Shown here in pieces: positions 23,801 through 36,020 of a stretch of 64,000 nt of DNA. Location: the NCBI RefSeq assembly GCF_018873765.1, contig NC_057919.1:62510484-62574483 (forward strand). The letters run 5' to 3'. Source of the DNA: Telopea speciosissima (Eukaryota; Streptophyta; Magnoliopsida; Proteales; Proteaceae). Every line of letters starts with the position of its first letter. Position 1 is the first letter of the stretch. Made by a program: the position numbers and the translations under genes. The notes below the pieces were generated by a model that made no database searches, was not told where the DNA came from, and worked only from the letters and a program-made list of their open reading frames with translations.

Positions 23801-26800
23801 ACAAGCCGATAAGAACTGAAATCTTTGCAAGTAACAGTTGAAACTGAACTCAACTGAACCTCATTCCAACTAAAATGGGTTGGCCATACAAATCCTGTTT
23901 TTCCATTCAACTCTATAAATCATGCATGTTGCAAATAACAGTTGAAAACAAGACAGGAGTTATAAAATAATCTCTTGAGTAGAACTACCCACATGTGTCT
24001 GATGCATGCACAATAGTCGGACAAGTCCAAAAATTCAGAAAATGGATTTTGCTCGTTACATAGGCTACATACTTAAGCATATAAATACCCTTTTTTGCAC
24101 ATTAAATTTCACTCTTTTTAATTTTAGTTTCTAAAATTATTTTTCACCATAATAGTTATTTCTGAAAGAAAAAAAAAGTATTAAAGAAAACTAATTCCAT
24201 ACCCAAAAATGAAATCAACAACTATGATACCTCTAGAAGATCCAAAAGATGAGAACAATACAATAACAATAATGCTGACAAAGTTGATGATGATAAAAGG
24301 ATCAAGGTAGATAAATTGTGAAATATAAATCTTCACACTTACAGTTTGGACCTTTTATCATATTTCAGTCATGACAAAGACCAGCAACGATACTGGCAAG
24401 AAGGAATGATCAGGTGCAAGTTGAAGACTCACATAGGAAGGGCAAGGGGAGGACAAAATGGACATAGAAATGATTACTAATTCCTATTATGAGCGTAGAT
24501 AGGTCCTATTCATACACATAGCTAGAGTTCTTTCTAATGAGTTGCTGAGTTGCCTATGTGAGGGTAATGTTGTAACTGAGAGAGCATCAACAATCCCGGG
24601 GGGACCCCAAGCACCTACCCTTAGCTCTCATTAGCCGCCAGGGACCAAAGAAGATACCTTAATGTCCAGGCAGGGACACAATAGAACCTTGGTGACTTCT
24701 CTCCTCGCCTAAAAAAGAGCCTGGTCAGTGAGGCACCAGGGTGCTCTAACAAGATAGCAAGCAAAACCTGTATTATTTACTTGAAAGCTTAGATTAGTAA
24801 ACCACATGTATCCATAAACGAGAACATGTTAGCCCTAGGCTTTAAGGATGGAAAGGTTTATAATTTGCAGCACAAAGTCGATTGCCCACTGCACATGTGC
24901 CCGCTAGTTATATCTCTGTTGGATTTTTCATGATTCTGTTCCTTCAGTAATGGCTACTCACATGAAATGGATTAAAAGAAAAACGAGGTGTTAGTTGGGA
25001 CAGAAAAAATTAATTTGAAAGACAACCACTTCATAATAATGGACCAACTAGCACTAAGGAGTAGATGAACAAGATGTTGGCCATAGAATTGGAGCATGTG
25101 ATGGAGTATGTAAGTCTTCTGAGTGTTGGATGACTGACATTACCAATCAAGATTTAAGGGAATTCCTTAACAGAACTACAAGAATAATCATACAATCATC
25201 AGAAATCAAAGTCATAACCAAGATAAAGATGTTCTAATGGATGGAAAATTAAGGATTGCCTCCTTATGTGATTTATGAAGGAAATCCTTATGCAGGGAAG
25301 ACCAATAACAGCATTAGTGAAGAGTTGTCTTGCACAACTTTTAGACTCCAAAAAATGGAAGGTGAATGCGAAAAATGATAGGTCTAAATAGCAGGAAGAG
25401 ATCTGAGATCTATGCTCTCACAGAAAATACAGACCTAAAAATAGTGGAATAGTTTAAAAGAAAATGTTCTTAGCTAAGCTCAAAAAATTCAAATATGTTT
25501 GATGACTACTCTCATGTACACCTGAATCATTTAGTTTGCTTGGGTAGGCCTATTCGAGTTTATTCAAATTAAACCCAGCACCTAAGCCAGGCTGAATATG
25601 ACCCAGAAGATCATAGCCTCAGCCAAGCCCCTATGGCCCAAATTTTATTCTCAAGCAGAACCCAAAATCCGTGCACTAATAATCAAACGAATGAATCAAG
25701 GTGGCACTTAGCAATCCACTATGTTGCACAGATAGGGGCAGGTCTTAGAATCTGACACGGACACAAGGTGTTGGACTCGGCAAGGCCCAAAGAATAGGAT
25801 TCAGAGACACTAGGGCATAAAGAAATATTATTTTAAATATTATTCAAATTCACAAACAAATGATTTATACTAATTTATTTTTTATGAAAAGATCAACTTA
25901 TTTATATCCTATCTTTTTCCCCATTATTTTGCCCCTACCAAGTTTAAAGTGGGAAAATCACAGCCTACAACCCAAGCAATCACAGAAAATGAAAATAAAC
26001 ACTTGATCTTAACATGCAAGGTGATTTCCTCTCCACCAACCAAGATTATATTCATAACATTGTCCATCAGCTGAAAACCACAAAGTTCACATCAGCGAAT
26101 CAAGGAATTAGATATCATGAAGACCTGATGACTCCATCATCTAGATAAGCTATCATCCAGGTATATGACATCTAACTGATGGCATTTATGTCACCTTATC
26201 GAGGCTCAAAGCACCAACACACCTCGCACAACCCCAAATAATGGCTATAGAACTACCCAAAGTTGGGACCAATAGCCTACAAAGATCTAGAATAGCAGGT
26301 CTCTCAATAACCTACCAAAAGAGCAATATCAGAAACCAGGTCAAAGAATGATCAGATCTGGATGCAACTCTGATCACAAGGGCTATTAGGTGTGACTGTG
26401 TGAGGAATGGCTTGCCAAAATTAGAATCGAATCTAACAGTTAGATAGGGAGAAATCTAAAGGTTATCAAAATAGAAAGTGACTAAACTTAGGAACTTAAG
26501 GTTGGTAACGGCAGAAAACAGCAACTAAAGTGAAGAAATAGGGAACAAATTAGTAAGTGGGTATAGAAAATAGAAAGTAGCAGAACAGAATTAGGAAACA
26601 AGCCAATAAGGTGCTGCCGCAGGTCTTTTAGAAGGCACAACTACAGTTTAAGGGATCGATGGGATGTCATAGAATCAACTACAGCACCAAAAATCTGTCC
26701 AAAACTTAACAAGGAACTCAGACAACAGTTAGTGGACAGAATAGTACTCAAGAGAGCTAACAAAATAAGAAAAGTAACATATGTAAGACTGAAAAACAAA

Positions 26801-29800
26801 ATCCGACCTTTTAATGGAAGAAAAAAAGAAGTTAGAAGAGTAGAAGAATAGAAGAAAGGATATGTTAGGCCTCTCACCTAACTGTGGAGAAGGAATCCAA
26901 CTGACCAAGGTCCTTGGCATCTGACCAAGGTTTCCCTACTGCATCCTACAGTAGATATAGTTCAAGATTTTGCCAAAATTTCGATTCAACAGATGTCGAA
27001 ACGAAACCTTGAACAAAATCCCAAGAAAAAAGAGTTCGAAATTTCAACGAAAAGTATCGTTTCAGTATTTCGTTTCGACCAAAATAATACATTCCTTTAA
27101 TAAAAAATATCAAGTTTCGAATGAAATGAATCTGTTAACAATTACAACTTGTACCGTGGGGGTACAATTGGTGTGCACCCCGATAAGGGGAGTGTCCCTA
27201 TCGGGGCTGGTTTCTTTAATTAGCTTTGGTTTGTTATTTTACTAGTTAGATTAGTTGTTCTTTCCTGTTTTAACTTGGGGTCTTATATTGTAACTACTCA
27301 AGGGTTCTTTTTCCTGTATTTGCTCTTTATAAATAGATACTATAGAGGGGATTGCTAGATCTACCGATTGCAAGTTTCTTTAGCAGTCTCTCCCTTCTTC
27401 TCTTCCACTTCCTCTCTGGTGGTTGCTGGTTTCTAAGTCTGATATTGTAACATGGTATCAGAGATTTATTAACCAGTTATCACCATTCTTCTCACTGGTT
27501 TGATGGTTCTTCATGTACAGTTCTCGGTTTCTGGTTGCAGCAGCCCATGCTGCCTATGTGTTATCCACAGCCCTAGTTGAGAATGATAAGAAGATAAACT
27601 AGGGCTCTCTACACTATCTACCTTGCTGACAATGGAGTTTCTGGCCCACTGTGATCAATATATGTGAAGTTTGCTACTATTATCGATTCTGGATATCCCT
27701 GTTTTATCGCCATTATCATGCTGGTAGAATTTTTTGTTCCGGCCATCAGATGCTATTCCTCTTTTGAGGGCTATTTAATACTGTTGGAGATGTGCCTTCG
27801 ATCCAAGTTCCAGAACTGATTTAAGCTCTTGATTTGCTGCTGCTATCTTTCTATTCAACTGCTGGTGATACTCTGTTTTTGGGGTTTTGTTTCTCTCTCC
27901 AAGGTGTTCCTTCGATTGCAATTTCAGGTCCATCAGACCTGCTTATCTGCTTCTTCTCCAAATCAACCAATTCTGGGTTTTTAAGGTACTAATTTGTCTT
28001 GGTTTGGAGTATACTTACTGCCGATTACTTGCTGCTGTTACTTCTTAGAACCATCCTACTGCTACTTGACTGGGTTCCGGCTATTGTTCCTTGCTGCTGT
28101 TGGTTCTGTCCTTGATTCCCATCTTACCCATGTGCATGATGACTGATCCTAAAGTTCCTGTTGGTAATGTACACATTCAAATTACCAGTATAAAACTGAA
28201 TGATGAATCTAACTACTTGTTATGGGCTCAAGCTGTCCAAATCTACAATCATGCCAAAAGGAAGATGAAATACCTTACTTCTGATCCTCTGTCTGCTGAT
28301 TTGAAGGATCCTACTGCTATTACTGCCTATGAAGAATGGATGCGTGAAAATTCCACATCCAAAATTTGGTTGTGGAATAGTATGAACCCTGCTATCACAG
28401 CCAATGTTATGGTCTAGGATGATAAAAAGAAAGACAGCTTCTCTCAAGAGAAGAATACATCCTGAACCTATGAACTCTATGAGAAGATGTTCAACTTCAA
28501 GCAAGGGGATAAGCCATTGAATGAGTATTTCAGCAACTATAAGGGTATTATTGAAGAACTTCAGATCCATCAGCCTCTTACTACTGATTTGAAACAAATG
28601 ATACATCAACGAGCTGAGTTCCATGCTCCAAAATTTTTAGCTGGCCTTCATCCTGACTACCAGTTTGTTAAAAGTCAACTTCTCACTGGTGAAAAAGTGC
28701 CTTTGTTGAATGAAACATTCTCTCGCCTTCAGCGTTTGGTAACTGCACCAAAGGTTGATTCCTCTTATACTCTTCGGGAAGGTTCAGCTTTTCTTGCTAG
28801 CAGGGGACGAGGTTCCTCCTTCTCTGGTAGAGGTCGTGGCCAATGGAAAAGTCGTGGTCGTGGACCTAATGGTTGTGGTACTAGTGGACAGCAAACTGAC
28901 AGGTCTTCTTGACATTGTATTTTTTGCAACAAGCCAACTCATACTGTTGACACATGTTGGGCCAAACATGGTCGACCAGACTGGGAAAATGTGTTAAGCC
29001 AATACAGCTATGACTGACAGTTCTATTGAAAGAGTAACCTTTGGTGACATCACACTTGCATCTGCATCTGGGGCATCTTCCACTGTTTATGTGCCTCGAG
29101 ACAATTATAATAAGATACTAAAGTGTCTACAACAACTTGAGTCATCTACTTCCACTTCCACAGCTACTTCAGCCCACGTAGGTAACTCAACCTTCCTTAC
29201 CACCACTCCATTGATTATTGATTCTGGGGCATCTTCCCACATGACAAGGAAGTCTGACTTATTTTCTTCCATGTTACCAGTTCAAAATTAATCCTTGCTG
29301 ATGGCTCCTCCACTTATGTGGCAGGTCATGGAGCGGTATCTCCTACCACTTCCATGACATTGTCATATGTTCTTTATGTTCCGAAGTTACCATTAAGTCT
29401 TCTATGTATTAGCCAACTTACTAAGGCACTTAGCTGCTCTGTTGCTTTCTACACTTCTTATTGTGCCTTTCAGGACCTTCAAACAACCTTCAGACAAGGA
29501 GGACGATTGGTGGTGGACTTGAGCAGGCTGGATTATACTACTTGATGGCATTGGACCATTGACTGCTGTTGCTACATCTACTAGTGGACCCTCTCCTCTT
29601 CAATGACATCTTCTCCTAGGGCATCTATCCTTGTGCAAGCTTTAATTGATGGTTCCGAGTTGTAAATCCATCTCTTGCCTCGAGTGTGAAGCTTGTGAAC
29701 TTAGCAAACATCAACTGTAGGCGTTTCTTGCTCGTAAGAGTCTAGGAGTCTGTCTTTATTCTATTTAATTCATTCTGATATTTGGGGTCTTTTCGTGTCA

Positions 29801-32800
29801 GTAATAGATAAGGCTATTCTTAATTTGTTACTTTCGTGGATGATCATTCCCAGTTGACTTAGGTTTATTTGTTGAAAGATCGTTCCGAATTTCTTACTGT
29901 TTTTAACTACTTTTATCAAGAAATAAAAAACTCAATTTGATGTTCCCATTAAAATTTTCAGATTTGATAATGCCATTGAATATACTCAGCGGGAAATTTC
30001 CGAGTTTTGTTTAGCTCATGGTATGATTCATCAAACAAGTTGTTCGGATACCCCACAACAAAATGGAGTAGCCAAACATAAAAATAGACACTTGTTGGAA
30101 ATTGCTCGCTCACTTATGATTCATATGCATGTTCCTAAACAGTATTAGTGCGATGTCGTCCTCACTGCGAGTTATTTAACTAATAGGATGCCCTCCTCAA
30201 GTTCTAGTTAATCAATCACCTTTTTCTATTTTATACCGTCATGCTCCCGTGTTTACTTTTTCATCATGGGTCTTTGGTTGTGTGTGTGTTATTCATGTTT
30301 TACAACCTCACATTGACAAATTATCTCCCCAGGCAGTCAAATGAATTTTTTTTTGTTATTCTAGAACTCAAAAAGGATTCAAATTCTATGATCCTATTTA
30401 TCAGCGACAATTTGTTAGTGCTGATGTCACCTTCTTTGAGAGTACATCTTATTATTCCATGCCACCTACATTCTCAGTTAATACTGATTGTTCTCCGCCT
30501 ATTCCTGTACTTATTCCCTTTGATGATGCTCCACTACAGGTATATCAGCAGCGCTAGAAGACCATGCCATCCACCTCAGCTCCAGTGCCTGCTCAGCCCA
30601 CCATACAATCTGATCTTGTTATTGAGGTTCCTACCAACCAACCAATTGCACTTTGGAAAAGTACTCTATCTTACACTAACAAATATTTGACTGCCTATCC
30701 TATAGAAAGCTATGTGTCTGTATCTCATCTTCCATCTTCCTTCCATAGTTTTGCTCTTTCATTGCCTATTGATTCTATTCCTAAGAATCATCATGAACTC
30801 TAGTGGATGCTCTGTTGTCTAGACAGACATGAACTCTAGTGGATTTGCCCCCAGGAAAAGATTTGGTTTGTTGTCGATGGGTCTACACAATAAAGTACAA
30901 CCCGGATGACTCTGTTGAACGTCTCAAGGCTCGGTTGGTAGCGAAGGGATATACTCAGACTTTTGGTGTAGACTATTATTTGAATCCTTTTCTCCTGTTG
31001 CCCACCATAATTTTGTTTGTGTACTAATATTATTGTCTTTGAATTTAGATTGGCCTTTGTATCAGATGGTCATCAAGAATGCATTTTTCTATGGTGATTT
31101 ATAGGAGGAGGCCTATATGGAGCAGCCTCCCAGGTATGTTGCTTAGGGAGAATTCAGCCAAAGCTACACAAAGCTATCTATGGGTTAAAACAGTCACCTA
31201 GAGTGTGGTTTGACAAATTCAATTCTATTGTTACTCATTGTGGTTTTTCCCAATGTTACTCTTACCACTTTGTGTTTATCCAACGCTAAGTCTCGAAGGT
31301 GGTTGTTCTTGTTGTCTATGTAGATGACACTATTATATCTGGGGATGATCATGGAACAAGAACTCGCCGAGATCTCGGTAATATCTCGGTTTATTAAAAA
31401 ACCGAGAAGAGATGCTAGGCGAAATGAGAAGATTGCATTGTCTCGTCGAGTGGTTCGAGATCTCGGTGGTCTTGGTCATCTCAAAGGGAAACTTTGGTAT
31501 ACAGACATTTATGCCAGAAACCAAGATAGACAACTATTTATGCCAGAAACCAAGACAAACACTTATTTATGCCCAATATCATTTAAGTAAATGATTTCAT
31601 TTACTTAAGATATTATTCATAAATAAGCAAATACCCCCTATTTGAATCCAATAAAAATAGATAAAAAATCAAATTCCATAACGATAAAAAGTCAACCCCC
31701 TAGTTCAAGAACACAAATTGGATTTTCGGCGGTAGGTGCAATTTTCGACTTTTAAATGCTAGGGTTTTTCTCAAATCTAAAAAGTTCATAAATCTTAATA
31801 TGATAAAACATTGCTAAAAACCAAAAGTGTGGTAAAATATTCATTTGTTTTGATGTCTAAAAAAATATTCATTCAGAGTGATTTTGACCGTGAATAGAAA
31901 GCTTTCAAACAAATCTAAGATTGCTTAAATCTGATTTATATTGAAGGAGTTATGTTTCTGTTAAACTTAATTTGGCGTGCATGAATGTTGTCAAAATCGC
32001 TCTGAATGAAAATATTTTTATCAATTAATCACATCCGAAATTTGAGACGTCTAGTGGTGAAGATTTTGAAGATAAACACCGGTACAAGAGACTCGTCGAG
32101 AAGCTTATTTATCTCAATGTAACTCAACCAAAGATTTCATTTGTTATTTGTGTTGCAAGTCAGTTTATGCAATCACCAAAGAAGGCTCACTTGGGAGAGA
32201 GCTTGTCGCATATTAAAGTATCTAAAAAGGGGCTTCAGGAAAGGGCTCATTTATCATCCTCATCAGAGTCTTGATCTGGTAGGATTTTCTAATGCTGACT
32301 AGGCTGGTTCTGATGGTGATAGGAGGTCTACCACAGGGTTTTGCACGTTTGTTGGTGGTAATTTAGTCACCTAGAGAAGCAAGAAACAAACAACTATGAC
32401 TAGGTCCAGTGTTGAGGCTAAATATTGACCTATGGCTCATACTACAGCTGAATTGATGTGGCTGAAATCATTGCTCCAAGAGTTGGGTTTTCCATTCACT
32501 TCACCTATTAAGATGTTTTGTGATAACCGTGCTGCTATCTGCATTGTCAGTAATCCAATGTTTTATGAGAGAATCAAGCACATTGAAGTCAACTGTCATT
32601 TGTAAGGAATGTCATCATGACATGAACAAGCTGATTGTTACACCATTTGTTTCTTCTTTTGATCAACTGAGGGATGTCTTCACCAAACCTCTGTTTGGTC
32701 CTGCATTCTGGAAAGTCTGTTCCAAGCTGGGCATGGGTGCCTTGTATGCTCCAGCTTGAGGGGGAGTGTTAACGATTACAACTTGTACCGTGGGGGTACA

Positions 32801-35800
32801 ATTGGTGTGTACCACGATAGGGGGAGTGTCCCTATTGTGGCTGGTTTCTTTAATTAGCTTTGGTTTGTTATTTTACTAGTTAGATTAGTTGTACTTTCCT
32901 ATTTTAACTAGGAGTCTTATATTGTAACTACTCAAGGGTTCTTTTCCTTGTATTTGCTCTTTATAAATAGATACTATGAGGGGACTGCTAGATCTACTGA
33001 TTGCTAGTTTCTTTAGCAGTCTCTCCCTTCTTCTCTTCCACTTTCTCTCTAGTGGTTGCTGGTTTGTAAGTCTGATATTGTAACAGGATCGAAATTTTGA
33101 ACCATTTCGTTCATTTCGCTGGTTTCAGAGAAAACTTGGGTTTTGTTATATTTGGCCAAATCACTCCCACATAAGCGTGGAGCAAGTAGTTGAATAGTAG
33201 TGGAACGCATCGGAATCGAAGTTTTGCTGCATTTGTGGTAGATTTGTGAAAGATTCAAAGTTGAAGATATATCACTGCCTAGAACTTGACGTGGTACTAG
33301 GACTCTAGGATGGGCAGAGGGTGACTTGCTTGTATTATTGACTCCTATATCTTTGACTCTTTGCAATGAATCATGCATAACATTTGATGGTCAATAATTT
33401 TATGTCTATTCATTCCTTGTGCATATTCTAGTTGTTTTAATTGAATTATGTGTTCTAGTACTGAATTTTGTGTGGAACAAGTCATATTAGAAAATGTATA
33501 CAGCGTACAACGTATACTACCAACCTAGGGTCCAAAGTCAAACTATGTTTAGAGGACCTAAAATTGGGTTCACTATAAGTTTTAGGACCTAATTTGGCCA
33601 TTTGGGCCTCGAAACCAACCACCGAAACCTGAAACTTTTACAGTAGAACAGTTCTGAATCCCACAGAATCATGTTTCATCTCTCACAGAACTCACAAGCT
33701 CAGGCTAAATTATTTCTCAAATCGTTCAGGTAGTGTGATCCCTTACTCTTTATTTATAACTTCAATGAAATAAGGAAAATAGGAAACCCCCCATGAATGG
33801 AAGAACCTAAGTTTTCCAGAAAATATAAACTCTTCTAGAACCTAACAAAATAGAAACTATGGCTGGATTGTAGCATATCTATCCAACCCTTCTAGAAACA
33901 GTACTAAAATAAAAAATACAACTTATTAAAATAGAAACTAACGCTAATCCCGTGTAGGCTTTAAATCCCTCATATTTGGTCTTATAGATTGGCCTATTAT
34001 ACTAGTAAATACAAAAATACTAAGCCCATGGCCCATATAACCCATTGGACACTCAAAATTAAACATATTGGTCCCTTCTTAACCCAGTCCAATGGCCTGA
34101 TTTGTTGTGGCCTTCTTGTTCTTCTGAACTGCATCACCAACCCCCTCCCCCCAATAAAAAGAAGAAAAAGTTTAAGTACGACCCAAAGGATGTCACTCAG
34201 CTTCTATTCTTGTCAAAGAATAGAAGGCAACCCCCGTGACATCTTGATCTTCTCCATGTTCAACACAAAGATCTGTGCAATGTAATTCATTAAGAAAAAT
34301 ATCAAGACCTAGCTGGCACTCTCTATGTTTTATTAATATTGTGATGAGCCACCAACAAAATAATAACAATGACAGTAATAATTAAACCAATAAATCATCT
34401 AATTCCCCAGACACTTGAGAACCATTCGACTTTCCATGTAAAAGAGGACAAGGGCATGGGTACGGGTATTGGAATATGTGTCCAACACCAATAGTCGGAC
34501 ATTTAGACATGGCTGCGAAGGAGAATATTAACATTCCCCAACACATTTTAGTCGAGTCCCTGTACCCATACCCAATTTTGAACACACACCCCATATCCTA
34601 AGTTTTGGGAGTCGGGTGATCTGATTCCTGGACACATACCATACCTGAACCCATAACCAAACCTCCATAACAATGCTTGTGTACCTTCATTTGGCTTATG
34701 GTCCACACCTTGCCCAGACATGCTCATTCCTCAGCTTATAAGTATGCGTCTTAGCTACTATAGAATTTAAGAAAGAAAAAAAAATCCCATACTTCCCCTA
34801 TCATGGAATATAAAGACCAGGCCATCATGTATCAAAACACTACAGAACTACTTGATAGAGGAATTATATGCCCAAATTTCAGCAGTAAAGAATACTATGA
34901 CATAACTAATATACAAAAGGATATCAAAAAGTCAAAAAGCCTGGATAAGGACATGCAATGTAATTGTACACTGACATATTAAGGAGAAAAAAAGTTGATT
35001 AACATGTAAACCCTAATTTCCAAATATAAATTTCATCATATTATATACACATATATCTCATTAGACACCAACTTATTCTGATCAGAAAAATTCTAAAAAT
35101 AAAGGTTCAAATTGAATACTTAAAAACTATATTATGTATACCTCCAGCAAAGTATTCTGGCATTCCTCTGACGCATGAGGAAGCAAGCGTGACAACAATT
35201 CTTGTTGCCTCAATCCAGTAAAAATTCTTTGCCCATGTATACACCTTCTGCTTCTTATCTTCCTGCACTCTACCCATTTACGATGCCCATCAGACCCATA
35301 AAACTCCCCATAATAGAAAGATAGTATATCCCCCATCTCTTTACTCTCCATAAATCTTTTCACCTGAATAAGATTCTTTCCAAAGACATATAGACCAAGG
35401 ATAAAACTCTCCTTCTCAATGTCACTCCAGGATCCACCTAAAGAGCCCGGAACTGGACAATAAGTTCTGCCTCCACGCATCTGAACCAGGTTAGATTTCC
35501 TTTCTTGGACCATAGGCAACACCACATCCATCTGCTTGCTTACCACCACAGAAGACTCAAGGCTTTCTGATGGCCCGACTCCTTTTCCATATTTTGGAGC
35601 AACATCCAAAGATTCAAGTTTCAAATCTCCATTATTTGAAATAATCTGGTCCTCTTTGTTATTTTCAGACTCTACTAACCCATTTCGGTCCATTGCGTCA
35701 TCTGGATCACTGAGATGTTCCAGCGATTCACATTTATCATTAGCAAGATCATCATGGACCCACATAATAGGGATGGGTAATCCCATTATAAAAGAATTGG

Positions 35801-36020
35801 TAATGTCAACCATGTCTTGTGCATCAGTTGGATTCTTTAGAAGCTGAATACGGTCAGATTCTTCTATCAGTGGTAGAATTTCCAGCTGATACTGATCCCC
35901 AATTCGAGGAAGCACCTGTGGATCTCCAACGATACCACTTATTTCTGGAGAACCTGGTGCAAGTAACTGGTCGGGAGATGTTTTTTCTATGCATTCAAGG
36001 TTCAGTTCAGCTGAATCCAT
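20833..36020 (-). CDS. ELM2-like/SANT-domain nuclear protein (At1g09040/At2g47820 type)
   Basis: Two coding exons, 36020-35142 (293 codons) and 22794-20833 (653 codons and a stop), join in phase 0 to give 946 aa. The join reads ...NTLLE/VSRTFGEGK..., matching the contiguous order I recall in Arabidopsis homologues. The N-terminal part has the conserved GDPQVLPRIGDQYQ (32-45) and an ELM2-like stretch to about 90; the SANT/Myb domain is at about 196-245 (GGSWSDIEKESFILGLYVFG). Exon 2 encodes the conserved FWEAVWPRLLARGWHSEQP (about 387-405) and VPGVKKFSRR block, then a Ser/Asn-rich tail with basic clusters TKRRRL and TKRRKRG that could act as nuclear signals. ELM2-SANT proteins generally act in chromatin and corepressor complexes; this subfamily's exact role is not known to me. 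The tail holds a 35-residue tandem duplication. The 12,347-bp intron (35141-22795, GT-AG) carries Copia element 1 on the opposite strand. No break seen. Confidence 0.9.
22795..27132 (-). other. SANT-gene intron, downstream part
   Basis: About 4.3 kb of intronic DNA between exon 2 and Copia element 1. No exon-like open frame joins the two exons, and the protein is complete without one. The last 190 bases (26950-27132) are rich in cgaaattt and tttcgttt words that continue on the other side of the Copia element, so it landed in an older repeat. Confidence 0.6.
27133..27452 (+). repeat. 5' LTR of Copia element 1
   Basis: Starts TGTTAACAATTAC and ends GATATTGTAACA. It contains a TATA-like tttataaatag at about 27336, likely the element's promoter. 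It is followed at once by the primer binding site 27453-27463. Confidence 0.92.
28091..32759 (+). pseudogene. gag-pol remnant of Copia element 1
   Basis: Domains appear in normal Copia order but in broken frames. Gag-like segments at 28091-28417 and 28487-28912; a CX2CX4HX4C zinc knuckle near 28915-28960; aspartic protease DSGASSHM near 29220; integrase remnants about 29820-30230; reverse transcriptase pieces at 30839-31345, including YVDD near 31318; RNase H and C-terminal pieces at about 32085-32759. Many stops and frameshifts. The second half of the reverse transcriptase is missing, replaced by unrelated DNA from about 31350 to 32075. It cannot encode a working polyprotein. Confidence 0.88.
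31350..32075. repeat. Foreign insertion replacing part of the Copia 1 reverse transcriptase
   Basis: Copia-like coding stops just after the YVDD motif and resumes about 725 bases later at the conserved RYKRLVEKLIYL-like segment. The DNA between them is AT-rich, has gagatctcggt words repeated four or more times near its left end, and shows no similarity to Copia. The words actcgccgag and actcgtcgag occur at its two sides. The source is unknown. Confidence 0.6.
32767..33085 (+). repeat. 3' LTR of Copia element 1
   Basis: Starts TGTTAACGATTAC, ends GATATTGTAACA, preceded by the polypurine tract at about 32757-32766. Aligned to the 5' LTR it has about 20 substitutions and two small indels. Confidence 0.92.
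33086..35141 (-). other. SANT-gene intron, upstream part
   Basis: About 2.05 kb of intron between Copia element 1 and the donor at 35141. It continues the cgaaattttg-type repeat for about 50 bases and is then AT-rich unique-looking DNA. No exon seen. Confidence 0.6.

Larger units (their letters stand above)
27133..33085 (+). mobile_element. Copia LTR retrotransposon 1 (degenerate), inside the SANT-gene intron
   Basis: A 5.95-kb element with TG...CA LTRs of about 320 bp. A tRNA-iMet-type primer site TGGTATCAGAG follows the 5' LTR and a purine tract gagggggag precedes the 3' LTR. Flanking pentamers are gaatc and ggatc (4 of 5 match), likely a mutated target duplication. The LTRs differ at roughly 20 of 319 positions by my eye (about 6%), so the insertion is fairly old. 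It is opposite in strand to the host gene. Confidence 0.93.
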
